Source: Episyrphus balteatus (lineage: Eukaryota; Arthropoda; Insecta; Diptera; Syrphidae). Taken from it: a DNA stretch of 64,000 nucleotides. Under the pieces are notes generated by a model, which was not told the DNA's origin, did not search any database, and was given only the letters and a program-made list of their open reading frames with translations. The stretch lies in NCBI RefSeq assembly GCF_945859705.1, contig NC_079137.1, positions 75,476,277-75,540,276 on the forward strand. The letters are read 5' to 3'. This document shows, in pieces, positions 45,547 to 58,895 of this stretch (the first letter of the stretch is position 1; the number at the start of each line of letters is the position of its first letter). The position numbers and the translations under genes were made by a program.

Positions 45547-46725
45547 ATGTAGTACATTAACTATTAGAACTACTCACTAATGCTCTGCTCTTTTGTCCGA
45601 GTAGATACGAATTGCATTGATTTTGTTGAAAGTACGTTCCATTGAAAATCACATTGCATAAAACATTGCTAATTGAAACATACGATCAATGTAAATCCAC
45701 TATTATAAGTCGTTATCTGTAAATGTTAACGTAGGCTTTTAAAAATGTAATTAACTGATGCAATCAACATTTCCACGATCATTATCAATCGAAAAAGTAG
45801 CTTCAGGATTAACTGCCTCCTCCTTTTTGTTAAATCTATATTATATCACATAGGTACTCCCTATCTTTAACTTCCATCCAACCAATCAGAGTTATTTTAA
45901 ACCTCCCATAAGAGTTAAAAAAAATGTAGGTATGTACCTAAAACTTTCCATTTTATTGAAGCAGAACACATAATAAAACGAATACAAAAAACAAACATTT
46001 TTAAGGGCTTTCAATGTCAACAACAATAAATGCCGGTAACCGGTCAGTCCATTGAACTTGATACACTTACCAAGTAGCATTAAAATGCGTGCAAAAATAA
46101 ATATGAAAAATAAACTCATTCATATCATAAGCTGCATAAATTTAATTCGTCAGGTGTAACTAAAAAAAAAAACTCTTGGATTATAACAAAAATTGTGGAA
46201 TGCAAAAGAATTTATCACAAAACAACAACAAGCCGGTTTTAAATCGAAAAAACCCGCGCGCCTTCTCAACGGTTTGCGTATGATATATAACTTTCAAACG
46301 GATCTATTATAACCCATATGGGCGCCTCTGTGCTCTCATATATCTTGGATAAACCCATCTCTCTAATTCTATTGTTTGTTTTTATTTTATTAATTTATTT
46401 CATTTCATTTTTTGTTTTTATTTTGTGTGCTTAATAAATTCAAAGGTATTTAGACTGGTTCCTCTTTAAGATACTTTTATTAACACAACACCTACACGTA
46501 TAATATTCTTCTCTAAAAGATCTTCTAAGATCTTCCACACAGAATCTTGCTTTCGTCATTTTGACAGTTAAAATAGTCTCAAATCATCTCAAAGCACCTT
46601 TTCGTAGGAAGCACAAGTCAAAATGGTATGAAAACGACACAAAAAAAGAAATACAACAAAAAAAATAATACACAGACAAAAAAAACAACGTATCGAAGAA
46701 GAATTTGTTGTTTTGGTGATTTTCT

Positions 46726-46766
46726 TATTTATATTGAGCCCGCCTTAGCAAAGTATCTTCAGTCTG
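46726..46766 (+). promoter_or_regulatory. Candidate core promoter of the SVWC gene
   Basis: A TATA-like TATATT at 46730-46735 lies 31 bases before the A of TTCAGTC (46759-46765), a strong match to the insect initiator TCAGTY. This would give a 5' leader of about 209 bases before the ATG at 46970. Confidence 0.45.
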
Positions 46767-46969
46767 AATCAAGACCTCAAAGTGATCACAACTCCTAAGA
46801 ATCTTTAAAGAAAGCTTATACAAAAAGACACTATCTAAAGTTTATAAAAAAAGCTTAGAATACAAAAAGATAAAAAAACAAACAAGTGCTTTAAAAAAAA
46901 AATTAAAAAAAAACTTTTAAGTGATTTAAATCTGCAATACAAAAAACAAACAAACAAACAAAGCTAAAA

Positions 46970-48388
46970 ATGTCGTGCTTAAAAGTTAGTGCAGTCCTCA
47001 GTGCTCTCATCATCGTTTTTGCAATCAGTTATACAAACGCTGCTGTTTTCTCTCAACCCGCTTACTTCCATCCTGGTTAGTATACATACTTTGTTTTTAT
47101 TTTATACAAAATTAACGGTTCAATTTATTGACATAATGACGTTAGCTGTCACTTTTGAGTCAGCGAATCTTATTTTTTATTGTGGGCAGGGCTTTAAACT
47201 GCTAAAACTTGTATTATTCAACAAGACATAATCCATCGTAAGCCAACAGTAAAGTAAATTCCAATGCATGATTGTTTTGTCAATATTTATATGCACACGT
47301 AATAACCCGGCTTAAATTATCATGCTTACGTTTATTTAGTCATGATTATTTTTATAGCTGCTTGCACACTCATTGTGGTGTCGACCTAATTATAAACCAA
47401 TCAATCAATATGAACACGTTCAGTGAGAGTTAAATCATAAAATTAAAATTTAATTTTTTTTATTAAAATTGGTTTTGTCATTGGTTTACTACCATGACAT
47501 TGTATTTTAAAGTTTAAATTAATAAATGGCAATTTAACAAAAGTAGTGAAGTTTTGTCATTAAAATGACATTTGTTAAATATCAATTTACAAACACGCCA
47601 AAATTGACATTTGAGATAATCACTAATTTTCAAATGTCATTTAGAAATCTTAATGGTTTAACTTTTTTGGGGTAAATCAATTTTACTCAACGTAAACAAA
47701 CAACAACATTTTTGTGGTTCCGTTTCACTATCAGGTTATTTGAATAAAATAATCATTTTTATTTAGATAAACACATATTTCTTAAGAATCACGCCCAATA
47801 TGTTAAGTTCAAATTAAATCAGAAAATATTACAAAAACAACAAAACGAAGAATTATGTTAAATGTCATTTCAAACTGCGTCAGATATCACATATTCTGTC
47901 AAAAAAAAGCTGTTTATGTCAGACATTCTTGCCATAATTATTTCAAAGCTTGTATTTCCAGTTAGGATTTTTGTTTTTTTGGACATTAAATTCCGGCCTT
48001 TTTTTTGCAAAATTTAGTTATTTAGTATATTTTGCTGACGTCAATTGAACCGATTAAACAAAATATTTATTCAAAAAATTAAAATAATAGCAATTTTACT
48101 AATGAACATTTTATTATTTTTTTACTTTTAGTATATCCTGGTAGATGTTATGACAAAATTACCCATACATTAATGTTGCCCAACAAAGAATACAAACCAA
48201 AAGGAATTTGTGCAGCATTAACATGTGATATTGAACAAATGACAATCAATATTGAAACATGTCCCTATATGGATATGCCAGAATGTGAAGAACTCAAAAC
48301 CGATCCATCATGGGGATTCCCCAAGTGTTGTCCTCAATATGTTTGTAAAGATTTTAAAACTGGTGAAGATGTCATATTTTCGGCATAA
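46970..48388 (+). CDS. Secreted single-domain VWC (SVWC) protein
   Basis: Two exons, 46970-47075 and 48132-48388, join in frame across a 1,056-bp intron (CCTG|GTTAGT and TTTTAG|TATATC) to give 120 residues. The N-terminus (MSCLKVSAVLSALIIVFAIS) is a signal peptide. The rest has eight cysteines, opening PGRCYDK and including GICAALTC, ETCPY, PECEEL, PKCCPQYVC. This is the single von Willebrand factor C (SVWC) pattern. The family includes Drosophila Vago, which is induced by infection, and several uncharacterised small secreted proteins, so an environmental or immune-response role is possible but not shown. I chose this start because it is followed by the signal peptide and preceded by an in-frame stop-rich leader. 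The exact orthologue is not recognised. Confidence 0.88.
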
Positions 48389-48890
48389 TTTTGACAGTGA
48401 CATTACAAAGAACAAAACAAAAAACGTGATTGTAGACAGTAGGATGATGTACCAAACGCTTCATAATCTCATTGAATTGGCATATGGCCAATTCTGAACT
48501 CATTAGATGTTAAAATTATTTATTTAAAAAAAAAGAAAACACAAAATATTCAAACATTTATTTTAAAGAAAAAAAAAAAACAAAAAATCCAAATACTATT
48601 ATGAATAGTTAACTTTAAAATCGTTCAATGTTTGAATGTATTATTTTATAATTATTATAAAAAAAAAGTATTTATTATAAAATTAAGAGACAAAAATTAT
48701 GTAAGTGTTAAAATTACTATAAGGCAATGAATTTCTTTGTTGATGGAATTTGTCAAAAATTAACTAAGTTATGCGATATTTGCAGGCTGTACCAAATTAT
48801 TGTTTGTAATTTAGTATATAAGAAAATTTAAGAAAAAAAAAAAAACAAAACAAAATCAAAAAAATAATCGTAATGAAAAATCATTACAAA

Positions 48891-48896
48891 AATAAA
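48891..48896 (+). terminator. Candidate poly(A) signal of the SVWC gene
   Basis: AATAAA followed by AATTTATTAAAC lies about 500 bases past the stop, at the end of an A-rich 3' untranslated region. Confidence 0.5.
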
Positions 48897-50100
48897 ATAA
48901 TTTATTAAACAAAAAATTTAAATCATTGGCTTTTTACTTTTTTTTTAAACTACTACAATTTTGTAGGTTGAAATGCTAAAAGAATATTGAAGATGATTGT
49001 GTTCATCCAGTACAATGAACTTTTCTTGTTTATTATTGGATTGTTTACAAAAGTGACCTTCAGGTCGTAAACATAAACAAGATTTATTTGCATAATCAAC
49101 AATTATTTGCATATATACAATGTCTATTTAAAACATTTTCAATACAAAAACCCGTATTCATAGACGTTCAAAAAAATGTCTGGTTACATGGCAGAAAACA
49201 AAACAATACAAATGAAACAGACAACCTTGGAAATTCTTTTTCCTAAGATAATTTTTTAATTTATTGACTTATTTACACGGCTAACTATTTCTGGATTTAC
49301 ACGTGTTAATCTAGTTTAAAACATTAAAATATCACCTTCAAGATTAGTCGATTAGTATGCTCTTCTGATTTGGATCAAACATAATAAATAAAACAGATTC
49401 AAAATGCCGGCAGTATTGTCTATAAAACTTTTTTGGTCTCAGTGTTTGTTTATTTAGTCGCTGACAACTTTTTCAAAAGTCAAACCCATTAAATCGATCG
49501 ATGAAATTAAAGAAATGCAACTCACGTTGGGCGCCAGTTATGGCAATTTTGCAAGCGAGAGAATATAAGAATGAACAATTAATTTGTTTTTGTTTACTTT
49601 CGATCTAATCCATATTCAACCAATAAACCAAATGATAAAAATCGAAGCAAAAATAAAACTAAACAGGCGGGTGTTTGCGTCATGACTTTAATAAAAACGA
49701 TGATTGACAACTCTAATCGAGTAGGTGTGTTCAGTTTAGAAATGTAAGCAACACACAACACCTAAAATGATGCCACTCGTACCTTGTGGGTATCGTTTTG
49801 GTTTCAGATTGGTGGAAAATTTTACTTATCAAAGTCAATCAATCAAGTAAATTCATAATTATTAATAAATGACATTATCATACAGGGGCGTATTAACTCG
49901 AAATCGAATAGAGTTTGTTTGCGGTATGTTAGAGGCAATGAAATTGAAGTCCAACATAATAAAAAGAATTTTTTTTTTTTTACCTTCTGGATTATCAAGT
50001 TTTAATGCACAAATGTCAGAAAAAAAGAGCAATCCATAAAAATGTAAACTATTTTTATTTTTAGTACATTTTTAGAACGGTTTTTGTTTATTGTTTATAT

Positions 50101-50245
50101 TAGCCCTATTCCATTGGAGGTTGAAGTTTACTCATGAGTAGATCTAATACTATACCTATACAATTAAAACATATGACCTTTCTGTTTGAGTAGATATAGA
50201 ATGTGTGGTTGGTAGTAGTAGATTTCTACTCATGAGTAGACAACG
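50101..50245. mobile_element. ACTCATGAGT MITE, truncated at right
   Basis: It starts TTAGCCCTATTCCATTGGAG and has two ACTCATGAGTAGA sites in inverted arrangement. The final GGAAC..GGCTAA end is missing. Confidence 0.72.
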
Positions 50246-50362
50246 ATGAAAAAAGATGAAAACTTTGACTACAGACAAAATTTTTGGAAAGAAGGTAGAA
50301 GGTCACACAATGCAAATTGATTTTTCTTTTATGTTCAAGGTAGTTTATATTGGTTTCATCAA

Positions 50363-50530
50363 TAGGCCTGTTCCATTGGACGTGGCATTTTACTCTTGAC
50401 TCGTGAGTAGAAATCTAGTACAACAATTACACATTCCTATCTCCTCGAGTAGAAGATCATGTGTTAATTGTAGTAGGTACTATAGATCTACTCATGAGTA
50501 AACTACCACTTCTCATGGAACGGAGCTAAT
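50363..50530. mobile_element. ACTCATGAGT MITE, full copy
   Basis: It runs from ATAGGCCTGTTCCATTGGA to CATGGAACGGAGCTAAT, with GACTCGTGAGTAGAAATCTA on the left and CTACTCATGAGTAAACTACC on the right. Confidence 0.78.
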
Positions 50531-51916
50531 AGCATTTTAACGTTGTTGAATTCATATCTTATACGTTAATATTCATGTCAGTGTCAACCAACTATCAAAA
50601 TAGTTAAAGACAAAAAAATTATTTTTTTTTACGTGTACGAACGTCACACAAAAAAATCCCCAGACATTTATGTGTATATAAAATACCAAACTGTGGGAAA
50701 AACATTACTTTTTCCAAATATAGCTTTAAACAAACAACTTAACAAAATCTGCATGCACCTCATCATGATCTTCGTTAAGCAAATGACAAAAGCTTTAAGT
50801 ATTTAAGCTTCCAAGATGTATAAACTCGTTTTAATGAGGGCTTTCAACCTCCCCAGCTCAATTGAAATTACATCACTTAAAATTTAAACCACGTATTTAT
50901 TTTTTATTTTGCAGAAAATTATCAGTATACCCTCCATGGACTCTTGGTCTTGACTCATCATAAACACTTTCAGATATATTTTTCCAAACAAGTACCACTG
51001 CAATCATCTTTTAACATAAAAAAGAACCTATAGGCAAATAGTAAGTAGTAGTTTGAGAAATTGCCCCTACTTCCGTTGTATCGGCACACTGTTATTTATG
51101 CCAACGGACGACAAAAACAACTTTAAGGTCATACCACATTTAAATAATTGTCAGTTTTATTACAGGTTTTTTTTTCTTTTTTTGAACGTAAAAGAATAAA
51201 AATATAATTTATGAACCGATTTATTGATGGATTATTGTATATCATAAAAAGATGGTTTAAGCTCAAGCTTACATTAACGTCATCGTCACAAAGAATACAA
51301 AAAAAGTTACAAATAATTGCCTAGAAGTTTACCTTGAATATTGTTTTGTATACGTAAGAAAGAATCGTGGCTTTAAAAATCACGGCATGTGTCGCAGAAT
51401 TGTTATCAATCAATAGAATCAAATTCTGAAAATAGAAACTATTAAACATTTTAAAATATTTAATTAACTTACTCATGAGCGCGCTCATGACGCATGCTTC
51501 TACTATATGTCTTCGTTTAAGCCATTATTGGCATTTTTTATTCTTCTGAAAATTAAAAATTCTAATCAAGAGATTAATTTTAAGCAATTAAAAAGGTGTA
51601 GTTCGGTAGCATTCTTCTAGTAGAATATACAAGACTAATAAAGATTATCATATAATATGTTATTTTTAAAGAAAATGATTCATCAACGTCGTGTCTTAAA
51701 ATGAATCATGTGACTTAGTTTAATCAAAAACTAAGATTTTGAATGAAAAATATAAGATGCTCAAAAAGAATTTATTTTCATAGAAGAATAATTACAATTA
51801 TGACCCCCAAAATTATTAAAAATCCCCTGTCTTCACTTCACATTGTCTATGATTGAAATATCGCTCAAACTTGTTTACATTTCATATTATTTTCGTTGAA
51901 ATTGGCACACTTAACG

Positions 51917-52195
51917 CAGGCCACTTGAACTAAAGTTCTGAATTTTCAGAGGCCCTAATTGTTCAGTAACCAAATGCCACCTAACTTTGTTTGATATCTG
52001 ACCAATAAAAGCCTCTTAAAATTCAGAACTTAGGTTCAGGCGGCCTGCAATCGGCGCTGCGGGTTTGGCGCATGTCTTTTAAGTTTTTAGACGCTCTGAT
52101 TGGTCAGAACCAATGTCACCTACCAGATATGTGACCAATCAAAGCGTGTAAAAATTCAGAACTTAAGTTAGGGTGACCTCTGTGTCAAACCCGGT
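51917..52195. repeat. Two adjacent inverted-repeat units
   Basis: Unit one (about 51917-52048) pairs GCAGGCCACTTGAAC and AAGTTCTGAATTTT with their inverses at the other end. Unit two (about 52058-52195) pairs GGGTTTGGCGCA and GCTCTGATTGGTCA with TGACCAATCAAAGC and TGTGTCAAACCC. The units share AATTCAGAACTTA, so they are related. Confidence 0.6.
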
Positions 52196-53570
52196 CATTT
52201 TCTTGATATGCATTATTGTATATCATAACATTAGGACATTATAGGAGAGTACCACAAGGAGAACGCTCTTAGAGATCTGGCATTTTTTAAGTGGAACAGG
52301 AAATCTTAGCTTCCAGTTTGAATTATTTGGTTTCACTAATGTTTCTTGGCTTATTCAAAAGCAGTTTATTGGGATTTCACAAACTTAAAATATATCAAAA
52401 CACAGGCCCACTCGAGTAATTTTTCTCTTACCATTTATTTTGAAGGAATTTAAACTTAACCGAATGGTTGGCTTTTCAATCAGTTTTATATCCACCGAAA
52501 TATTTCTCATGTGTTAACATATCTCCCGGAAGCAGAAATCAAAGTTCCAAAAGTGTAACATATAAATTAGGCAATGTTAACAGATTATTGAGTGAGTCAC
52601 AACAGTGAATTTTTTTTTTTGTTTTATATTTTGGAAACTTGAAAAATTTCTGTTTAACCATTCAACCTTCATAACACCTCTGTGAATACTAATATTAAAT
52701 AATCAAGATGTTCTGTCAAATATTGCTCTAAATTCAAAGAACGATGACACAGTCATTTCTACTTTCATGTTTGAATGATTTGAATTTAAATCATCTATGA
52801 ATGTGATTGGAATCCATTCCTTGTTCCTAGAAAATTCTAAGGAATTTGTCTGATAGATTTGGATTAAGTGATTAACAAAAAAACTTCGTATTTTGAATAT
52901 AAAGTTCTTCATTTTTATATTCTGATTATAAATTAAATACTATCAAACCGATTTCATCATCAACTGCTTTCTATTGTTATTCTAATAGTTAACCACAAGG
53001 GGCTTTGAAATTCTTTTTCAAATTCATTGTTTTAGTGAATTACTAAATGCCAAAATTCATTGGTGAATCATTCTTGATTGCATAAACAAACAAATTTGTC
53101 ATAACTTATCTATATTTGAAATTTAGATTTCATTCATAAGAAATAAAAATTCATAAGGATGATGTTGTAAAAATTTGGTTCTTGTATAGCTACTTTCACA
53201 AAAAAATAATAGTTTTCAAATATTTGTTTACAGACAGAAAATTAATAATTTCTGGGAATTCCAAGACAAACAATTTTGAGTCATCGTTTGTTTTTTTTTG
53301 TATTTTTTAAAACCAGATTACCTTCACCTCTTTGCAAAAACAAACAAAAAAATATGAAATAAGTAAAAATATAGAGAAACTACTTAACATTTAGCTTTAT
53401 TTTATCTTATGATAAAAACTCCGTAAGTGTTGTGTCTTAAGTTGAAAGTCATGTCATAACTCATAAGGCGGTTTTAAATTTGATGATTTATCGAAAGAAA
53501 CAATACAATCAAAATAATTCTTTTTGTTAATGATTAATTAATTGAAATAAAATCTGTTTTTAAAAAGGTT

Positions 53571-53590
53571 GCGCATACACCACAGTGACC
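53571..53590 (-). repeat. Dispersed motif GGTCACTRTGGYGTATG, copy 6
   Basis: The minus strand reads GGTCACTGTGGTGTATGCGC. Confidence 0.6.
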
Positions 53591-54399
53591 AATTGAATTG
53601 TTTTGTATCAGTTTATTTGCGCTTTAATTTCGTTTATTGACGTGATCGTTATTTTGAAAATGTATGTATCAATATGGTATACGGACGTCATTACCAATAA
53701 ACATTCGAACTGGTTAGCAAGAAAGTTGGTATTTTGTATTCCTTATGTTTGCATGATTAAATAAAGCACCGAATGATTTTATTTAAACATTTCTAAACTA
53801 CGACTTCTCACGAATGATTTATATATTAAATTATTGATGGACTGGACTAAATCGAAAATTTTGTCAAGTAAAGTCGAAAATAAGAGTTTAATTGCGATTC
53901 TGCAATCCCGAAAAAAATCACAAAATTTTGTTCGTAATAACAATTTTAGATACATGAAATCTTTCTCTTTTGATCTGATTTTGTAAAGTTTTTTAACACG
54001 GGGTTCTCCTGCCGAATGAATATTGGTGAACCATCTCAATTTAATATTATTTTCGTGGACGCATAGTTTTCTAAAATTTGTCAGGTTAGTTGTAGATTTC
54101 CAAATAAAGATATTGGGGCTTTCATGAATAGAATAATTTTAAGGTAATTATTGGTATCGTAATAAATTTGTTCAGGGGAATTTAGCTATTATTTCGTAGG
54201 AGGGCTGCTTTCAGGCAGTGGAATTTTATTTCCCTGTGGAAATTTATTTGAAAATGTTTTTTCCTGCTGACCTTTCCTGTGAATATTCCTCCCAATATAT
54301 TTTCAGGAACGAAAAATCCTATTAAAATGCCAGCTAAATTTTCCTGGAATATGTACTCTGAGGGAAGCTTTTATGGGTTATTTATGCTATCTCTGATTT

Positions 54400-55130
54400 G
54401 AAACAAGAGAAATATTGCCAGATAGACCACGTTTAAAGCATTTCACAAAAAAAATTGAATTTTTTTTAGCCCAATCAGTTTTCATAAAAAAAAGCAACAA
54501 AAATCAATCTTTTTTCTGTTCTTACACCATTAAATCCATTTTTTTAAATGACAACCTATAATAAATTATATATCATCTAAAAGCTTATAATTTCACATTT
54601 AATATGACGCTTCAATCATTTTTCTACGATGCCTACAAAAAAAAGTAAGCATTTTTAAGGCCAACCACGACGAAACTGAAATTACGCGGTACTTCCTATG
54701 CTGGTGGTTGGTCATCGGCAACAGATCTCCACAGTTGGTTTTGAGGTATTTTTCAAGTTTTTCAATTTAAGATTGTATAACTTGAAGAGCACGTACCGTT
54801 ATGTGTGATATATCTAATGAAAGATAATATTATCAGCATGCGTTCTAAAGTTAAAGCATGTGTCAAATTTGTATCTGCTCTAGATCAAAATATATACCTA
54901 CCTAACGTGTTTAGAACATCTTTTCGTCGATATCTCAGGGCTTTGAATATAAAATGAATTGACATTCTGTACAGTTATAGTTTAATTTATTACCTACCTA
55001 TCTACAGTATAAATTTCATTTATCTATCTAATAAAACAACAAAGTCATAATCAATTGATTTTTCCTCTCGCTTTTTCGTTTCATCGTGGTTCAAATCACT
55101 ACGATACTTAAGAAGTTTTCATTTCAAAAA
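54400..55130. repeat. Dispersed repeat, about 0.75 kb, copy 2
   Basis: It aligns in order with 11735-12530, sharing AAATCCATTTTTTTAAATGA, GACGCTTCAATCAT, AGAGCACGTACCGTTATG and TCAAATCACTACGATACT. The left end has diverged from that of copy 1. Confidence 0.65.
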
Positions 55131-57259
55131 TAGAATTCATCACTTGTTACGGATATGTATTATTTTATAGTATATGTATGCAAAAGAAATAAACAATTAA
55201 ATTAAAGGCAATTAGTTAGTATATTCTACAATATCGCTTGCATTCTATAAAAGTGAAAGTTGTAGAATTATAAAAGATTTAAATTGAAGACAAAAACAAA
55301 AATGTCGTAAAGTCTTTTGTATTTAATCAATCAATCAAAAACTGTCCATAAAAATTAATGCCACAAGACTTGTTTGTTTTTAAGCTATAAATTCACTATA
55401 TAATTACTGGCATGGATACTGACAAATTTTGGCAAAAAATATTTTTCTGCAAAACAAGATTTTTTGTTTTATCATCAACGTGGATTCCAAATTTGTATTT
55501 TCAGTTAATATTTCCTTCTATAAAATCAGAAAGTTTAAATCTAAACGATCGTGGGAAAATTCTTAATTTCAAATGTGATTAAAATAACCGAAATCATTTC
55601 TTGTTCCCATCTTAAATAATTTGAATAAATATTTCTTTCGAAAATAGTTATTTTTGTGACTCAGTAATGGCACGTTTATTACCTACTCGATAAATGATCT
55701 TAGCAACAAATCATATGTGTGGTAGGTATATTTTTATTGACTCCAAGTTAAACACTTATAAGTTCAAGTACATCACACTTCAAATGAAATATTTTGTATG
55801 ACTTTCGAAAAAAAAGCCATTAGCACATTGTTAAACATTCAAACAGATGAATCAAAAGATACACATTCTGAACTAATTTTATAAAAGTCACAAAATAAAC
55901 ATAACGTAACTCGATGGGAAACACCTCTTTGTAATAGATAAGTGATACACTTGCGGTTTCACTCAAAAATAAATAAACAAAAAAATGCTAATCATGGTTG
56001 TTGATTGGGTAAATAATTAAATTAGTTGGTAATACATATTAAGTAAACTACAAAGCTGACAGAGAAGTTCAAAAAGATTTGTAATAATCGATTACGAATA
56101 CGATTAACGATTGTTCTGCTAGAAGCGTTTAGTACCTACTTATCTTGACTTGATATAATGTAATACAAAAAATGAGATCGCTTTGCTCGATGATGACAAA
56201 AGTCTTGAGCTTAAAGAGTCCCCAAATAAAAGATACCAAATCTGTGAGCAATTTTATTATTGTTTTTGCACAAATTAAATCAGTGGTTTGAAAACCATTG
56301 CTGTTATCTGATAGGAGAAGTATACTTTTAGGGTTTTAATCTCGTAGAAAAAATACTCCTTTTTATTGGCAACGAACGGTAGTTTCTATTTCTCGATCTA
56401 GAATAAATATTTTTTTGAATTAAACATTAATGTTTATTTTGGCGTTTAAATAAGATTAGATCTATTCTTATATCCCTGATTAATCCGAATTATTTCAGAA
56501 CTTAGTTTCTGCGGTTACAGCAGTTTTTCTTGATCATCTTTGTGTTTTTGAACGGATGATCCTTTTCAAGGCATTTGTGACCCTGACCATGTTTTGAAAA
56601 CAACCAACCTGTCTCGCTATTGTTTTATAGTTGTTTTCCTCAGCTCTTAGCTTTAGTTATTTCTCTTATTCGTTAAGGACAATTAGCATTTTCTACTTAT
56701 TCCATCAATTGGAAAATAATAAAATTTATACAAAAATAAAAACAAATGCTACGAAAACTAATAAGTCACATTATCTAATCAAAACCTTGAATGAGGTTGT
56801 GACTTTGATCTATACACCCTTTTTTTTGCACAGCAAAAATTGACATTGTAACCCTTAATGGGTCAATAAAGTAAAAACAACTGCTGGATGAAATTGAAAC
56901 ATCAAGAAACTGACTGATTTTTAATAATTTTACCGTTATGCCTGTAAGATCTTAGGTCTTTTAAATGCTATCTACACGGCACTTGTTAAAAGGAAAAGAA
57001 AGATAAGATGAGAATAAGATGAAAACCTCTACCTAAGCATTCAAGCACTAAATTCATTCCAAATTCATAACCTTTTCAAAATTGCTTTTTCGCACCTATT
57101 ATTTTACACGCCTCTGTACATAGGAGGTAAAATGAGGAGAAGGTACTTTAAAAAAAAAGCCGTTTTTGAGATTATTAAACTTTTCCAAAATTGGTTAAAG
57201 GCAAATAACGTTTTTTTGCTTGGTCCTAATTCCAAACTTGTCTCCGAAAAACTGTACAG

Positions 57260-57370
57260 CTCTCTATACAGACACACAGACTGATTTACGGGGCCCAGTT
57301 TTTTCGCACTCTATCTTCGTTATGTCATGTCTGATTTCGAATTTGTTAAGGAATGCATAACTTAAAATAC
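57260..57370. repeat. Repeat fragment shared with 61170-61330
   Basis: TTACGGGGCCCAGTTTTTTCGCACTCTATCTTCGTTATG resembles, in the same order, TTACGGGACCCACTTTTTTGGCCTTCTCTATCATCGTAACG at 61205 onward; I quote these only as short aligned words (TTACGGG, CCCA, TTTTTT, CTCTATC, TCGT). Confidence 0.5.
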
Positions 57371-58722
57371 CGTACAATGTACACGATCTGCTAAAAAAAA
57401 TATCAATTTTACTATGTCCGGTTTTTTAAATCGTGAATACGTATGAATTTTTTCACTTTGGACTCAATTAAGTTTTTCTTATTCTATTAGTATTAGTACC
57501 TACAATTTAATCACACAAGATTAATCTACAATTAACATTGTCTCGTAAACTTTTTTTTAATTACAAAAATTGAATCATTTATTTTCAAAATTCGCTTTTT
57601 TGACCAAATTTGTACTCTAGGGATAACCACGTCTGTCTTCAAAATATGAACTTATATCCGATCTTACAGCTACGCGAAATATTTTTTTAGTATCAAAAAC
57701 AGGATCACTCCCGGACTTATCATCTTTTGAAAATAAACAACAGCTTCTTTATGTGTAAATGCTATATTAGACTACTGGGCGAAAATCTTAAGTTTAAAAC
57801 GTCTTTAAAGTTAAATAAGTACTCTGAACATTGTATTTTAATCTCAAATACAATTGTTTGATAGACTGGGGCTAAAAGCAAAATTGTATATCCATTTTAA
57901 AACTAATTCAACATCCGTTTATTTTCAAAGTATGATAAGTCCAAAAGCGTTTTTAGTTTTTATCTTTTGAACTATCGCTAAAAAAATAAAAAACGAAACG
58001 GTATTCTGTAGCTAGGCAAAAGTTTTACAGAATAATATATTTTTTATAAATTTAGCTACACACATCAAAAGAATATAGAACGTTTTTTTCTTCTCCTGAA
58101 AATTTTATGGACTTATCATGTTTTGAAAATAAATGACTCAATTAAATGTTTGGTAGTTTTATGACTTTTGTTAACCTAAATTTTTTTTCACAAACAATTT
58201 TGTGTTGTAATTTCTGATTTTCCTCTCTAATTGCATGAAATCATTTAGATAAAAGCTTTCAAATCAATCCAAAACATTCACGCAATTACCTAAATTCAAA
58301 GTTGAATATAAAAATAATAACAATTTGTTTTGTTTTCCATTTATTTGTATGTATTGTATGTATTTATCTACAATATTTGCAATATTCACAAGTCAACTAA
58401 AATAATGCAAATTATTTATTACAAAATGCATCTCGTTGTTAAGTAGTGTTTTTTGTTTAGTTTTATTTTTTTTTTTTTTTCTAAAATATACAATTATACT
58501 TTTATTTTGATATTTTGATTTGTATAGTTTTAAGTTTTTTATAGCAAATTTTTCTTATTTAATAAGAGATTTAATGCCTTTTTGAAATAAAATGTTTTTT
58601 TGATTTGCCATTTATATTCCCTAATAGTCTTTCCCGTAAAGAAAAGTTATTTGTTTTTTTTTTTAGTTTTTTCTATAACTTGAATATTTTATCTTACAAC
58701 TTTTTGTTTTTTTGCAAATTTT

Positions 58723-58895
58723 TTAATAAGCAAATCTTTGATCAGGATGATATCCTAGTTTATCCAATGCTGGATTGCAAGCAAAATTAATCATTGGAGG
58801 TGGTCCACACATAAGCACTATTGTGTTTTCATCAGCTGGGAAGAGATGAGATTTAATCATATCTTCACTGATAAAACCAACGCCAAAGTTCCAGC
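58723..58895 (-). CDS. Cyb5r: Cyb5r alternative last exon B (downstream)
   Basis: Acceptor TTTTTCAG|GCTGG opens a 173-base exon reading GWNFGVGFISEDMIK, then CGPPPMINFA and ending KLGYHPDQRFAY before TAA. By my count it matches exon A at 31 of 57 residues, at identical length and phase, so the two are tandem duplicates used as alternatives. A candidate AATAAA lies on the minus strand near 58345. Confidence 0.88.

Larger units (their letters stand above)
39807..46700. other. Gene-free region rich in MITEs
   Basis: Apart from the MITE copies listed separately I find no convincing exon. A GC-richer segment at about 40250-40490 is open in several frames and ends near a donor-like TTTTGTAAGTAGAG, so a noncoding first exon is possible but unsupported. 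Short tandem or inverted words such as AAGATCTTCTAAGATCTTCC occur at 46528-46553. Confidence 0.4.
48900..58340. other. Long spacer with repeats, no recognised gene
   Basis: No coding exon is supported in this 9.4 kb. It contains two ACTCATGAGT MITEs (50101-50245, 50363-50530), an inverted-repeat cluster (51917-52195), one dispersed motif (53571-53590), the second copy of a 0.75-kb repeat (about 54400-55130) and a repeat fragment at about 57260-57370. Open frames here are short and AT-driven. Confidence 0.5.
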
